In this document: piece by piece, positions 42,420-51,998 of the stretch | Layout of the letters: the number at the start of each line of letters is the position of its first letter | Numbering within the stretch: the stretch's first letter is position 1 | Origin: Pseudomonas mediterranea CFBP 5447 | GTDB taxonomy: Bacteria > Pseudomonadota > Gammaproteobacteria > Pseudomonadales > Pseudomonadaceae | DNA length: 64,000 bases | Direction of reading: 5' to 3' | NCBI RefSeq assembly: GCF_000774145.1 | Contig: NZ_KN322986.1 | Span: 124,001-188,000 of the forward strand | Made by a program: the position numbers and the translations under genes | Notes under the pieces: model-generated | Seen by the model: the letters and a program-made list of their open reading frames with translations, nothing else | The model's database searches: none | Told to the model about the DNA's origin: nothing

Positions 42420-43892
42420 ATGGCCCGTTTCGAACTGCAAAAACTCTACATCGATGGCGCGTACAGCGATGCCAGCGGCGACGCCACTTTCGAAGCCATC
42501 AACCCTGCCAACGGTGAAGTGCTTGCCCAAGTGCAGCGTGCGACGAAAGAAGACGTCGAGCGCGCCGTGGCCAGTGCCGAAAAAGGCCAGAAAATCTGGG
42601 CCGCCATGACCGCGATGCAGCGCTCGCGGATCCTGCGCCGCGCCGTGGACATCCTGCGCGAGCGCAACGATGAGCTGGCCGCCCTGGAAACCCTGGACAC
42701 CGGCAAGGCCTACTCCGAAACCCGCTACGTCGACATCGTCACCGGCGCCGACGTGCTGGAATACTACGCCGGCCTGGTGCCCGCCATCGAAGGCGAGCAG
42801 ATCCCGTTGCGCGATACCTCGTTCGTCTACACCCGTCGCGAGCCCCTGGGCATCGTGGCCGGCATCGGCGCGTGGAACTACCCGATCCAGATCGCGCTGT
42901 GGAAGTCCGCTCCGGCCCTGGCCGCCGGCAACGCGATGATCTTCAAGCCAAGCGAAGTCACTTCGCTGACCACCCTGAAGCTGGCCGAGATCTACACCGA
43001 AGCCGGCGTTCCGCCTGGGGTGTTCAACGTGTTGACCGGCAGCGGCCGTGAAGTCGGTACCTGGCTGACCGAGCACCCGCGCATCGAGAAAGTCTCCTTC
43101 ACCGGCGGCACCGACACCGGCAAGAAGGTCATGGCCAGCGCCTCGAGTTCGTCGCTCAAGGACGTGACCATGGAACTGGGCGGCAAGTCGCCCCTGATCA
43201 TCTGCGACGACGCCGACCTGGATCGCGCTGCCGACACTGCGATGATGGCCAACTTCTACAGCTCCGGCCAGGTCTGCACCAACGGCACCCGCGTGTTCGT
43301 GCCAAGCCACCTCAAGGCGGCGTTCGAAGCCAAGATCGCCGAGCGCGTGGCGCGCATCCGCATCGGCAACCCAGAGGACGAAAACACCAACTTCGGCCCG
43401 CTGGTGAGCTTCGCCCACATGGAGAGCGTGCTGGGCTACATCGAGAAGGGCAAGGCCGAAGGCGCCCGCCTGCTGTGTGGCGGCAAGCGCCTGACCGACG
43501 GCGAGTTCGCCAAGGGTGCGTTCGTCGCACCGACCGTGTTCACCGACTGCACCGACGCGATGACCATCGTGCGGGAAGAAATCTTCGGCCCGGTGATGGC
43601 AATCCTCAGCTACGAAACCGAAGAAGAAGTGATCCGTCGCGCCAACGACACCGAGTTCGGCCTGGCCGCCGGCGTCGTGACCCGCGACCTGAACCGCGCC
43701 CACCGCGTGATCCACCAACTGGAAGCCGGTATCTGCTGGATCAACGCCTGGGGCGAGTCCGACGCGAAGATGCCGGTGGGTGGCTACAAGCAGTCGGGCG
43801 TGGGTCGCGAGAACGGAATCAGCTCGCTGAACAACTTCACGCGCATCAAATCGGTACAGGTTGAAATGGGCGAGTACGTGTCGGTGTTCTGA
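42420..43892 (+). CDS. betB: Betaine aldehyde dehydrogenase
   Basis: A 490-residue NAD(P)-dependent aldehyde dehydrogenase oxidising betaine aldehyde to glycine betaine. The general base Glu252 lies in VTMELGGKSP and the nucleophile Cys286 in GQVCTNGTRV, the same numbering as the P. aeruginosa enzyme. Cofactor motif FTGGTDTGKKV. The ATG follows GAGG in the 78-base gap after betI. Confidence 0.97.
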   Translation: MARFELQKLYIDGAYSDASGDATFEAINPANGEVLAQVQRATKEDVERAVASAEKGQKIWAAMTAMQRSRILRRAVDILRERNDELAALETLDTGKAYSETRYVDIVTGADVLEYYAGLVPAIEGEQIPLRDTSFVYTRREPLGIVAGIGAWNYPIQIALWKSAPALAAGNAMIFKPSEVTSLTTLKLAEIYTEAGVPPGVFNVLTGSGREVGTWLTEHPRIEKVSFTGGTDTGKKVMASASSSSLKDVTMELGGKSPLIICDDADLDRAADTAMMANFYSSGQVCTNGTRVFVPSHLKAAFEAKIAERVARIRIGNPEDENTNFGPLVSFAHMESVLGYIEKGKAEGARLLCGGKRLTDGEFAKGAFVAPTVFTDCTDAMTIVREEIFGPVMAILSYETEEEVIRRANDTEFGLAAGVVTRDLNRAHRVIHQLEAGICWINAWGESDAKMPVGGYKQSGVGRENGISSLNNFTRIKSVQVEMGEYVSVF

Positions 43893-43916
43893 TCGGCGTC
43901 CGCCCATGAGGCCGTC

Positions 43917-43980
43917 ATCGCGAGCAGGCTCGCTCCCACATGAGTTCCCATTCCAATGTGGGAGCGAGCCTGCTCGCGAT
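43917..43980. repeat. REPIN
   Basis: Main-family inverted pair, ATCGCGAGCAGGCTCGCTCC at 43917 and its complement ending at 43980, inserted between betB and betA within the operon. Confidence 0.9.
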
Positions 43981-44037
43981 GGAGTGCAAAGCGCTCCCCG
44001 GCCCTGACCTGAAGCCAATTAAAAGAGGGTGCATTTC

Positions 44038-45741
44038 ATGTCCCAAGAATTCGATTACATCATCATCGGTGCCGGCTCCGCCGGTAACACCCTGGCCACC
44101 CGCCTGACCGAAGACGAAGGCGTCACCGTTCTGCTGCTCGAAGCTGGCGGCCCGGACTATCGCCTCGACTTTCGCACGCAGATGCCCGCCGCCCTGGCGT
44201 TCCCGCTGCAAGGCCGACGCTACAACTGGGCCTACGAGACCGATCCCGAGCCACACATGAACGGCCGGCGCATGGAATGCGGTCGTGGCAAGGGCCTGGG
44301 CGGTTCTTCGCTGATCAACGGCATGTGCTACATCCGGGGCAACGCCCTGGACTACGACAACTGGGCAAAACTGCCCGGCCTCGAGGATTGGACCTACCTG
44401 GACTGCCTGCCCTATTTCAGGAAGGCCGAGACCCGGGACATCGGCCCGAACGACTATCATGGCGGCGACGGCCCGGTCAGCGTGACAACGCCCAAGCCCG
44501 GCAACAACCCGCTGTTCCACGCCATGGTCGAGGCCGGCGTGCAGGCCGGTTACCCACGTACCGAGGACCTCAACGGTTACCAGCAGGAAGGTTTCGGCCC
44601 GATGGACCGAACCGTCACGCCGAATGGCCGACGCGCCAGCACCGCGCGCGGCTACCTGGATGTGGCCAAGAAGCGTTCGACCCTGACCATCGTCACCCAT
44701 GCCCTGACCGACAAGATCCTGTTCGAAGGCAAGCGTGCCGTGGGCGTGCGTTACCTGGTGGGCGCCGCTGAAGAGCGCGTCGAAGCCAGGGCGCGCAAGG
44801 AGGTGCTGCTGTGCTCCGGCGCCATCGCCTCGCCGCAGATCCTGCAACGCTCCGGCGTCGGCCCGGCAAGATTGCTGGAAAGCCTCGACATCCCGGTGGT
44901 CCACGACCTGCCGGGCGTCGGTGAAAACCTCCAGGATCACCTGGAGCTTTACCTGCAATACGCCTGCACCCAACCGGTCTCGTTGTACCCTTCGCTGCTC
45001 TGGTACAACCAGCCGGCCATCGGTGCCGAATGGCTGTTCAACGGCACCGGCATCGGTGCCAGCAACCAGTTCGAGGCCGGCGGTTTCATCCGCACCCGTC
45101 CGGAATTCGAATGGCCGAACATCCAGTATCACTTCCTGCCGGTGGCGATCAATTACAACGGCAGCAACGGTGTGAAGGAGCACGGTTTCCAGGCGCACAT
45201 GGGTTCCATGCGCTCGCCGAGCCGGGGGCGGATCCAGGCGAAGTCCAAGGATCCTCGCCAGCACCCGAGCATCCTGTTCAACTACATGGCCACCGAGCAG
45301 GACTGGCAGGAATTCCGCGACGGCATCCGCCTGACCCGCGAGATCATGCAGCAGCCGGCGCTGGACCCGTTCCGTGGGCGCGAGATCAGCCCGGGTATCG
45401 AGGTGCAGACCGACGAGCAACTGGACCAGTTCATCCGCGAACACGCCGAGACCGCCTTCCACCCATCCTGCTCGTGCAAGATGGGCACCGACGACATGGC
45501 GGTGGTGGACGGCGAAGGCCGCGTGCATGGTCTGCAAGGCCTGCGGGTGGTGGATGCCTCGATCATGCCGATCATCACCACCGGCAACCTGAACGCGCCG
45601 ACGATCATGATCGCCGAGAAAATCGCCGACAAGATCCGCGGCCGCAAGCCACTGCCACGCAGCACCGCGCCGTACTATGTGGCCGGCGATGCGCCGGTCA
45701 AGGGCAAGCCGGTGCGCGAGGTGGCGCCTGCCGCTCAGTAA
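44038..45741 (+). CDS. betA: Choline dehydrogenase
   Basis: A 567-residue membrane-associated GMC flavoprotein oxidising choline to betaine aldehyde. FAD motif IIIGAGSAGNTLATRL (near residues 7-22), GMC signatures GRGKGLGGSSLINGMCYIRG (residues ~82-101) and SGAIASPQILQRSGVG, and the catalytic His region HPSCSCKMGTDDMAVVD. The ATG at 44038 has GAGGGT 7 bases upstream; a GTG three codons earlier is less likely. Last gene of the bet operon. Confidence 0.96.
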   Translation: MSQEFDYIIIGAGSAGNTLATRLTEDEGVTVLLLEAGGPDYRLDFRTQMPAALAFPLQGRRYNWAYETDPEPHMNGRRMECGRGKGLGGSSLINGMCYIRGNALDYDNWAKLPGLEDWTYLDCLPYFRKAETRDIGPNDYHGGDGPVSVTTPKPGNNPLFHAMVEAGVQAGYPRTEDLNGYQQEGFGPMDRTVTPNGRRASTARGYLDVAKKRSTLTIVTHALTDKILFEGKRAVGVRYLVGAAEERVEARARKEVLLCSGAIASPQILQRSGVGPARLLESLDIPVVHDLPGVGENLQDHLELYLQYACTQPVSLYPSLLWYNQPAIGAEWLFNGTGIGASNQFEAGGFIRTRPEFEWPNIQYHFLPVAINYNGSNGVKEHGFQAHMGSMRSPSRGRIQAKSKDPRQHPSILFNYMATEQDWQEFRDGIRLTREIMQQPALDPFRGREISPGIEVQTDEQLDQFIREHAETAFHPSCSCKMGTDDMAVVDGEGRVHGLQGLRVVDASIMPIITTGNLNAPTIMIAEKIADKIRGRKPLPRSTAPYYVAGDAPVKGKPVREVAPAAQ

Positions 45742-45756
45742 CACCGCAGCGTGGCT

Positions 45757-45846
45757 ATCGCGAGCAGGCTCGCTCCCACAGGGATCTCCATGGACACAAC
45801 TCTTGTGACCACTAAGGTCCAATGTGGGAGCGAGCCTGCTCGCGAT
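45757..45846. repeat. REPIN
   Basis: Main-family inverted pair between 45757 and 45846 directly behind betA; it probably marks the end of the bet transcript. Confidence 0.9.
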
Positions 45847-45971
45847 GGCGGTAGCCCCTGACATTCAGTATTCCTCTCTACCTTGATCCCTCCCCCGCCC
45901 AGGCCTACTCTAGAGCCGCCGCGTCAATGCGCCGCACCTCGCTGCACCGCCACTCCAGACAAGGAGGTTTC

Positions 45972-47414
45972 ATGTTCGACTTCCACCCCCAGCTCAAGCA
46001 GCGCTTTGCTGCCTTGCGCACGGGCGCTGAATTTTTTTCCCTGCGTTACGTGCGCGAATCCGGCCAGCATCTGTCGGTGCGCAAGAACATCGCCGAACCG
46101 CCCAGCCTGGGCCGTGACGAAGGAGCGATGCTCACCGTGCGGGTCAACGGTGTCGAAGCCTATGCGGCCACCAACGACCTGTCCCAGGCCGGCCTGCAAG
46201 CAGCGCTCGAACAAGCCGAGCAACGCGCCCGTCGGCTCAAGCCCTACGCTTTGCTCGACCTGCGCGGGCAGCCGGTGGCCAGCGACCGCGCCGATTACTT
46301 CTCGCCGCATTTCGACCAGGTGTTCCCCTCCCTGAGCGATTGCTACCAATTGCTCGGCGACGAATCGGCGGCGGTGCCCCAGGACGAGCGCCTGGTGAAC
46401 TGGCAGGTCAGCATCGGCCTGACCCAGGTCGAGCAGATCTACCTCAACAGTGCTGGCGCCGAATTACGCCAGGCCCAGCGCTTCGTCTACCCGGCACTGG
46501 ACGTCACCGCCTTCGACGGACATGACAGCCAGACCCGCACCCTGGGCCGCGAAAACTTCGGCCAGCAAGGTGGCTTCGATGTGATCAGTCGTTGCGGCCT
46601 CATCGGTGCCGGGCCGAAAATCGCCGATCAGGCCCTGCAGTTGCTGATGGCGCCGAACACGCCGCAAGGCCCACGGGACCTGCTGTTGATGCCCGACCAG
46701 ATGATGTTGCAGATCCACGAATCCATCGGCCACCCGCTGGAGCTGGACCGCATCCTGGGGGACGAGCGCAACTACGCCGGCACCAGCTTCGTCAAGACCA
46801 GCGACTTCGGCCAGTTGCAGTACGGCTCCAACCTGCTGAACGTGACGTTCGACCCGGACATTCCCGAGGAACTGGCGAGCTACAGCCATGACGACGACGG
46901 CAGCCCCGCCAGCAAACAGTTCCTCATCCGCGAAGGCTTGCTGCTGCGTCCATTGGGCGGCGCCCTGTCACAGTTTCGCGCAGGCCTGGACGGCGTCGCC
47001 AACAGCCGCGCCTGCGGCTGGAACCGCCCGCCCATCGACCGCATGGCCAACCTGAACATCGAACCGGGCGATCAATCCCTGGAACAGTTGATCCAAGGCA
47101 TCGAACACGGCGTGCTGATGCGCACCAACCGCTCGTGGTCCATCGACGACGCCCGCAACAAATTCCAGTTCGGCTGCGAATGGGGCCAGTTGATCGAGAA
47201 CGGCGAGCTCAAGGGCGTGGTGAAGAACCCCAACTACCGCGGCATCTCCGCGCAATTCTGGAAGAGCCTGCGGGCCGTGGGCGATGCCAGTACCTCCCAG
47301 GTGCTGGGCACGCCGAACTGCGGCAAGGGCGAGCCGAACCAGGTCATCCGCGTCGGTCACGCGTCGCCAGCCTGCGTGTTCGGCAACGTTGATGTGTTTG
47401 GGGGAGACGCTTGA
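45972..47414 (+). CDS. TldD-like metalloprotease subunit
   Basis: A 480-residue TldD/PmbA-family protein with the zinc motif HESIGHPLE (HExxxH), a central GLIGAGPKIADQALQLL region and a C-terminal part with CGKGEP that may give the third ligand. In E. coli TldD/TldE degrade unfolded peptides and mature microcin B17 and PQQ-like products. This pair is a paralogue outside the housekeeping locus. The ATG at 45972 has a perfect AAGGAGG. The stop overlaps the start of the next gene by one base (TGATG). Confidence 0.88.
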   Translation: MFDFHPQLKQRFAALRTGAEFFSLRYVRESGQHLSVRKNIAEPPSLGRDEGAMLTVRVNGVEAYAATNDLSQAGLQAALEQAEQRARRLKPYALLDLRGQPVASDRADYFSPHFDQVFPSLSDCYQLLGDESAAVPQDERLVNWQVSIGLTQVEQIYLNSAGAELRQAQRFVYPALDVTAFDGHDSQTRTLGRENFGQQGGFDVISRCGLIGAGPKIADQALQLLMAPNTPQGPRDLLLMPDQMMLQIHESIGHPLELDRILGDERNYAGTSFVKTSDFGQLQYGSNLLNVTFDPDIPEELASYSHDDDGSPASKQFLIREGLLLRPLGGALSQFRAGLDGVANSRACGWNRPPIDRMANLNIEPGDQSLEQLIQGIEHGVLMRTNRSWSIDDARNKFQFGCEWGQLIENGELKGVVKNPNYRGISAQFWKSLRAVGDASTSQVLGTPNCGKGEPNQVIRVGHASPACVFGNVDVFGGDA

Positions 47415-48751
47415 TGAGTACCGTCAACAATCAGACCGAGGCATTCAAGGCGCTGGTCGACTGGCTGCGCGCTGCGCTGCACGGGTCCGAACAATTCACC
47501 CTGGGTTACGCTGCGGAGTCCTCGGCCTTCGTGCGCTTCAACCATGGCAAGGTGCGCCAGGCCGGCCAGGTGCAACAGGCCAATGTCAGTTTCAAACTGA
47601 TCGACGACGGGCGCCATGCCGACCTGCAGATCACCTTGTCCGGCGAGACCGAAACCGATTTGCAACGCTTGAGCGAAGGCCTGCAACAATTACGCGATAC
47701 CCTGCCACTGCTGCCGCGCGATCCCTATCTGCTGCTCAACCACAATCACTGGCAGAGCAACAGTGTGCAGGACCATCCGCTGCCGGAGGCCGAACAGGCT
47801 GTGGCCGAAATCGCCCAGGCCGCCGAAGGCGTGGACCTGGTGGGGATCTACGCCGCGGGTCCCATCAGCCGCGGTTTCGCCAGTTCTTCGGGGGCGTTTG
47901 GCTGGCATCAGGCCAATAGCTTCAACTTCGACTTCAGCCTGTTCCACGAAAATGGCCAGGCGGTGAAGGCCAGCTACGCCGGCCATGAATGGAACAGCGA
48001 AGGGTTTGCCCAGCGCTTTGCCCAGGCCCGCGAGCAACTGGCGTTTCTCGGCCGGCCGCTGCGCACGCTGCCGCCCGGTGAGTATCGCGCCTACCTGGCA
48101 CCGGCCGCGCTGGAAGAGATCATGGGCATGCTCAGTTGGGGCGGCTTCTCGGCCCGGGCGATTGCCAGCAAACAGAGTCCGTTGCAGAAGTTCTATGCCG
48201 GCGAGTCCACCTTCAGCCCCGTGGTAGAGCTGAGCGAGCAGGTGAGCGGTTCCTTGAGCCCGGCGTTTTCCGATGAAGGCTATCCGCGCGACGACCTGAC
48301 ACTGATCGCCAAGGGCACGGCCGACGCCCGGTTGGTCAATTCACGCAGCGCCGCCGAGTACGGCCTCACCGCCAACGGCGCGAGCAGCTACGAATACCCC
48401 ACGGCGCTGGTCATGCAGGAAGGCCGGTTGGAGCAGAAAGACATTCTCGAGCGCCTCGGCACCGGTTTGTACATCAGCAACCTCTGGTATCTGAACTATT
48501 CGGACCAGCCAGCGGCACGCATGACCGGCATGACCCGCTTCGCCACGTTCTGGGTCGAGAACGGCCAGATCCAGGCACCGGTCAGCACCATGCGCTTCGA
48601 CGACAGCGTCTACCGCCTGCTCGGCTCGCAACTCGAAAGCCTGACACGGGAGCGGGAACTCCTGCTCTCGGCCAGCACCTATAGCCAACGGGCCACGGCC
48701 TCAATGCTGTTGCCGGGGGCGTTGGTCAAGCGGTTGACGTTGACGCTGTAA
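47414..48751 (+). CDS. PmbA/TldE-like partner protein
   Basis: A 445-residue TldE/PmbA-type protein lacking the HExxxH motif, as expected of the non-catalytic partner. Typical stretches are SRGFASSSGAFGWHQANSFNFDFSLF and the family's C-terminal VENGQIQAPVSTMRFDDSVYRLLG. Translation is coupled to the TldD-like gene by the TGATG overlap. The two should form a heterodimeric peptidase; the substrate is unknown, and no RiPP precursor gene could be seen next to it. Confidence 0.86.
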   Translation: MSTVNNQTEAFKALVDWLRAALHGSEQFTLGYAAESSAFVRFNHGKVRQAGQVQQANVSFKLIDDGRHADLQITLSGETETDLQRLSEGLQQLRDTLPLLPRDPYLLLNHNHWQSNSVQDHPLPEAEQAVAEIAQAAEGVDLVGIYAAGPISRGFASSSGAFGWHQANSFNFDFSLFHENGQAVKASYAGHEWNSEGFAQRFAQAREQLAFLGRPLRTLPPGEYRAYLAPAALEEIMGMLSWGGFSARAIASKQSPLQKFYAGESTFSPVVELSEQVSGSLSPAFSDEGYPRDDLTLIAKGTADARLVNSRSAAEYGLTANGASSYEYPTALVMQEGRLEQKDILERLGTGLYISNLWYLNYSDQPAARMTGMTRFATFWVENGQIQAPVSTMRFDDSVYRLLGSQLESLTRERELLLSASTYSQRATASMLLPGALVKRLTLTL

Positions 48752-48756
48752 AAAGC

Positions 48757-48821
48757 ATCGCGGGCAAGCCTTGCTCCCACAAGGACAGTGACATCCGGTG
48801 GGAGCAAGGCTTGCCCGCGAT
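48757..48821. repeat. REP doublet (variant AAGGCTTGCCCGCGAT)
   Basis: ATCGCGGGCAAGCCTTGCTC at 48757 and GGTGGGAGCAAGGCTTGCCC ending at 48821, the same variant as at 2870-2956, between the PmbA-like gene and the MFS gene. Confidence 0.85.
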
Positions 48822-48861
48822 AAAGCCACCACGAACACCCTGAAACCCAGCAAGAGGCCCC

Positions 48862-50289
48862 ATGCCCAACCGCGCCCCGCTCGACGCAACCACCGCCCGC
48901 TGGCTTCCGTGGGTCGTGGCGATCGCCTTCTTCATGCAGTCCCTCGACGGGACGATCCTCAATACCGCGCTGCCCGCCATGGCCAGTGACCTGGCGGAGA
49001 ACCCGCTGCGCATGCAGGGCGTGATCATCGCCTACATGCTCACCGTGGCGCTGCTGATCCCGGCCTCGGGCTGGATCGCCGACCGTTTCGGCACCAAGAA
49101 GATCTTCTTCGGCGCAATCCTGTTGTTCAGCTTCGGCTCGCTGCTGTGCGCCTTGTCCGGCTCCCTGACGATGCTGGTCGGCGCACGGGTGGTCCAGGGC
49201 CTGGGCGGCGCGCTGATGCTGCCGGTGGGCAGGCTGGTGGTGCTGCGGGCCTATCCGCGCTCGGAACTGGTGCGGATCATGGGCTTCATCACCATTCCCG
49301 GCCTGCTAGGCCCGCTGATCGGCCCGACCATGGGCGGCTGGATGGTGCAATACCTGACCTGGCACTGGATTTTCATCATCAACCTGCCGGTGGGTGTGAT
49401 CGGCTGCTATGCAGTGTGGAAATTCATCCCCGACCTGCGCGGCAGCGAACGCACCCGCTTCGACGGCGTGGGCTTCCTGCTGTTCGGCGCGGCGATGGTG
49501 CTGATCACCATCGCCATGGAAGGCCTTGGCGAACTGCACTTGCCGCACCTGCGGGTGATGTTGCTGCTGTTCGGCGGCATGGCCTGCCTGGCGGCTTATT
49601 GGTTGCGGGCCGGACACATCGAGAACCCGCTGTTCGCGCCGTCGCTGTTCAAGACCCGGACTTTCGCAGTGGGCATCCTTGGCAACCTGTTCGCCCGCCT
49701 GGGCAGCGGCGCCCTGCCCTTCCTGGTGCCGCTGCTGCTGCAAGTGGCCCTGGGTTATTCGCCGTCCCAGGCCGGGATGAGCATGTTGCCCCTGGCGGCG
49801 GCGGCCATGGTCGCCAAATCCGTGGCCCGGCCATTGATCGAGCGCCTGGGCTATCGCATCGTCCTGACCGGAAACACCCTGGCCTTGGGCGTGATGCTGG
49901 CGAGCATGGGGTTGGTCAGCGAACAGACTCCGTACTGGCTACTGTTGGCGCAACTGGCGGTATTGGGAGCGATCAACTCGTTGCAATTCACGGCGATGAA
50001 CACGGTGACTCTGATCGACCTGGACGATGCCAGCGCCAGCAGCGGCAACAGCCTGCTGTCCGTGGTGGCACAACTGTCCCTGAGCCTCGGCGTCGCCTGT
50101 GCCGGCGCCCTGCTCGGCGGTTTCACGGCCCAAGTGGGTAACGATGGAGTCGACACGGTGCTGGGCGCGTTCCAGCTGACGTTCGTGACGGTGGGCGTCA
50201 TGGCGATGTTGGCGGCGACGATTTTTTCCCAGTTGTCGAAGCAGGATGGGCGGCGGCAGAAACGTCACGATGAGCATATCGAGCATTAG
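48862..50289 (+). CDS. MFS transporter of the DHA2 (EmrB/QacA) type
   Basis: A 475-residue inner-membrane exporter with about 13-14 membrane segments. It opens with FMQSLDGTILNTALPAMASDL (motif D1 of DHA2), then GWIADRFGTKKIFFGA (motif A) and LGGALMLPVGRLVVLRAYPRSE with GPTMGGWMV (motif C). It resembles MdtD-like exporters; substrate unknown. Stands alone, with no linked periplasmic adaptor. Confidence 0.87.
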   Translation: MPNRAPLDATTARWLPWVVAIAFFMQSLDGTILNTALPAMASDLAENPLRMQGVIIAYMLTVALLIPASGWIADRFGTKKIFFGAILLFSFGSLLCALSGSLTMLVGARVVQGLGGALMLPVGRLVVLRAYPRSELVRIMGFITIPGLLGPLIGPTMGGWMVQYLTWHWIFIINLPVGVIGCYAVWKFIPDLRGSERTRFDGVGFLLFGAAMVLITIAMEGLGELHLPHLRVMLLLFGGMACLAAYWLRAGHIENPLFAPSLFKTRTFAVGILGNLFARLGSGALPFLVPLLLQVALGYSPSQAGMSMLPLAAAAMVAKSVARPLIERLGYRIVLTGNTLALGVMLASMGLVSEQTPYWLLLAQLAVLGAINSLQFTAMNTVTLIDLDDASASSGNSLLSVVAQLSLSLGVACAGALLGGFTAQVGNDGVDTVLGAFQLTFVTVGVMAMLAATIFSQLSKQDGRRQKRHDEHIEH

Positions 50290-50318
50290 CCCAAGCTTGA
50301 GTGGCTTCAGTAAGCTTT

Positions 50319-50348
50319 TGTGGCGAGGGGATTTATCCCCTCGCCACA
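50319..50348. repeat. Short perfect hairpin repeat
   Basis: TGTGGCGAGGGGAT and ATCCCCTCGCCACA pair perfectly around TT, between the MFS gene and dbpA. Its arms match half of the repeats at 36457 and 62251, so it is probably a compact single unit of that family and may serve as a terminator. Confidence 0.75.
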
Positions 50349-50464
50349 GGTTCATCACCCAGCCTTCCAAGAGCCCCATGGCTCGCACAGCTCGTCCAGA
50401 ACTTTCGAAGAAAGTGGCACGAGGCTGCTACACTGCGCGACATTTTGTTTTGCAGGCCTGTCCC

Positions 50465-51850
50465 GTGACCACCATTGCCACCGCTTTCAACACTTTGCCG
50501 CTGTCCGCCGCCATGCTGGCTAACCTCGAATCCCTCGGTTATGCCCAGATGACGCCGATCCAGGCGCAAAGCTTGCCGGTGATCCTCAAGGGCCTGGACC
50601 TGATCGCCCAGGCCAAGACCGGCAGCGGCAAGACCGCGGCGTTCGGTATCGGCCTGCTGAACCCGATCAATCCGCGCTACTTCGGCTGCCAGGCGCTGGT
50701 CATGTGCCCGACCCGCGAGCTGGCCGACCAGGTCGCCAAGGAAATCCGTCGCCTGGCCCGCGCCGAGGACAACATCAAGGTCCTGACCCTGTGCGGCGGC
50801 GTCTCCTTCGGCCCGCAGATCGCCTCCCTCGAACACGGCGCCCACATCATCGTCGGCACCCCCGGGCGCATCCAGCAGCATCTGCGCAAGGGCTCGCTGG
50901 TACTCGATGGCCTCAACACGCTGATCCTCGACGAAGCCGACCGCATGCTCGACATGGGTTTCTATGACGCGATCGAAGACATCATCCAACAGACCCCGGA
51001 GCGTCGCCAGACGCTGCTGTTCTCCGCTACCTACCCGGTGGGCATCAAGCAACTGTCGTCCAAGTTCATGCGTGACCCGCAACAGGTGAAAGCCGAGGCA
51101 CTGCATTCCGACGCGCAGATCGAGCAGCGTTTCTACGAGATTTCTCCAGAGGAGCGCATGGCCGCGGTGGTCAAGGTACTCGCGCACTTCCGCCCGGCCT
51201 CTTGCGTGGCCTTCTGCTTCACCAAGCAGCAGGTTCAGGAAACCGTCGACCACCTGACGTCCAAAGGCATTTCCGCCGTCGGCCTGCATGGCGACCTGGA
51301 ACAGCGCGACCGCGACCAGGTGCTGGCGATGTTCGCCAACCGCAGCACGTCGGTGCTGGTGGCCACCGATGTGGCGGCCCGCGGCCTCGATATCGATGCC
51401 CTGGACATGGTGATCAATGTCGAATTGGCCCGGGACTCGGAAATCCACATCCACCGGGTCGGCCGCACCGGCCGCGCCGGCGAAACCGGCGTTGCCATCA
51501 GCCTGGTAGCGCCGTCCGAAGCCCACCGCGCCCAGGCCATCGAGCAATTGCAGAAGGCGCCGTTGAACTGGGACCAGTTGGACAACCTCAAGCCCCAAGG
51601 GGGCGGCCCACTACTGCCGGCCATGAGCACCCTGTGCATCGCCGCCGGTCGCAAGGACAAGGTGCGCCCCGGCGACATCCTCGGCGCCCTGACCGGCGAC
51701 GCGGGCATCCCCGGCACCCAGGTCGGCAAGATCGCGATTTTCGATTTCCAGGCGTACGTGGCCGTGGAACGCGGGATCGCCAAACAGGCCCTCAAGCGCC
51801 TGAACGAAGGCAAGATCAAGGGCCGTTCGTTGCGGGTGCGGATCCTGTAA
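50465..51850 (+). CDS. dbpA: DEAD-box ATP-dependent RNA helicase
   Basis: A 461-residue helicase acting in 50S ribosome assembly and stimulated by 23S rRNA hairpin 92. Q-motif YAQMTPIQAQSLP, Walker A AKTGSGKTAAF, PTRELADQ, DEAD box LDEADRMLDMG, SAT (LLFSATYP), and HRVGRTGRAGETG. The C-terminal ~75 residues are the RNA-binding DbpA domain (RKDKVRPGDILGALTGDAGIPG). I chose the GTG at 50465 (VTTIATAFNTLPLSAA), where homology starts; the frame is open upstream but shows no similarity. Confidence 0.95.
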   Translation: MTTIATAFNTLPLSAAMLANLESLGYAQMTPIQAQSLPVILKGLDLIAQAKTGSGKTAAFGIGLLNPINPRYFGCQALVMCPTRELADQVAKEIRRLARAEDNIKVLTLCGGVSFGPQIASLEHGAHIIVGTPGRIQQHLRKGSLVLDGLNTLILDEADRMLDMGFYDAIEDIIQQTPERRQTLLFSATYPVGIKQLSSKFMRDPQQVKAEALHSDAQIEQRFYEISPEERMAAVVKVLAHFRPASCVAFCFTKQQVQETVDHLTSKGISAVGLHGDLEQRDRDQVLAMFANRSTSVLVATDVAARGLDIDALDMVINVELARDSEIHIHRVGRTGRAGETGVAISLVAPSEAHRAQAIEQLQKAPLNWDQLDNLKPQGGGPLLPAMSTLCIAAGRKDKVRPGDILGALTGDAGIPGTQVGKIAIFDFQAYVAVERGIAKQALKRLNEGKIKGRSLRVRIL

Positions 51851-51874
51851 CCATCCCAACCAACGAAGTTCCCC

Positions 51875-51963
51875 TGTGGGAGCGAGCCTGCTCGCGATTG
51901 CGGCGGGTCAGCCAACCTTTATTTGACTGACACGCCGCAATCGCGAGCAGACTCGCTCCCACA
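51875..51963. repeat. REPIN
   Basis: Main-family inverted pair, TGTGGGAGCGAGCCTGCTCG at 51875 and its complement ending at 51963 (one base changed), between dbpA and the next gene. Confidence 0.9.
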
Positions 51964-51998
51964 ATGGGTTTTGTGGTGACACATGAGAGGACACCGTT

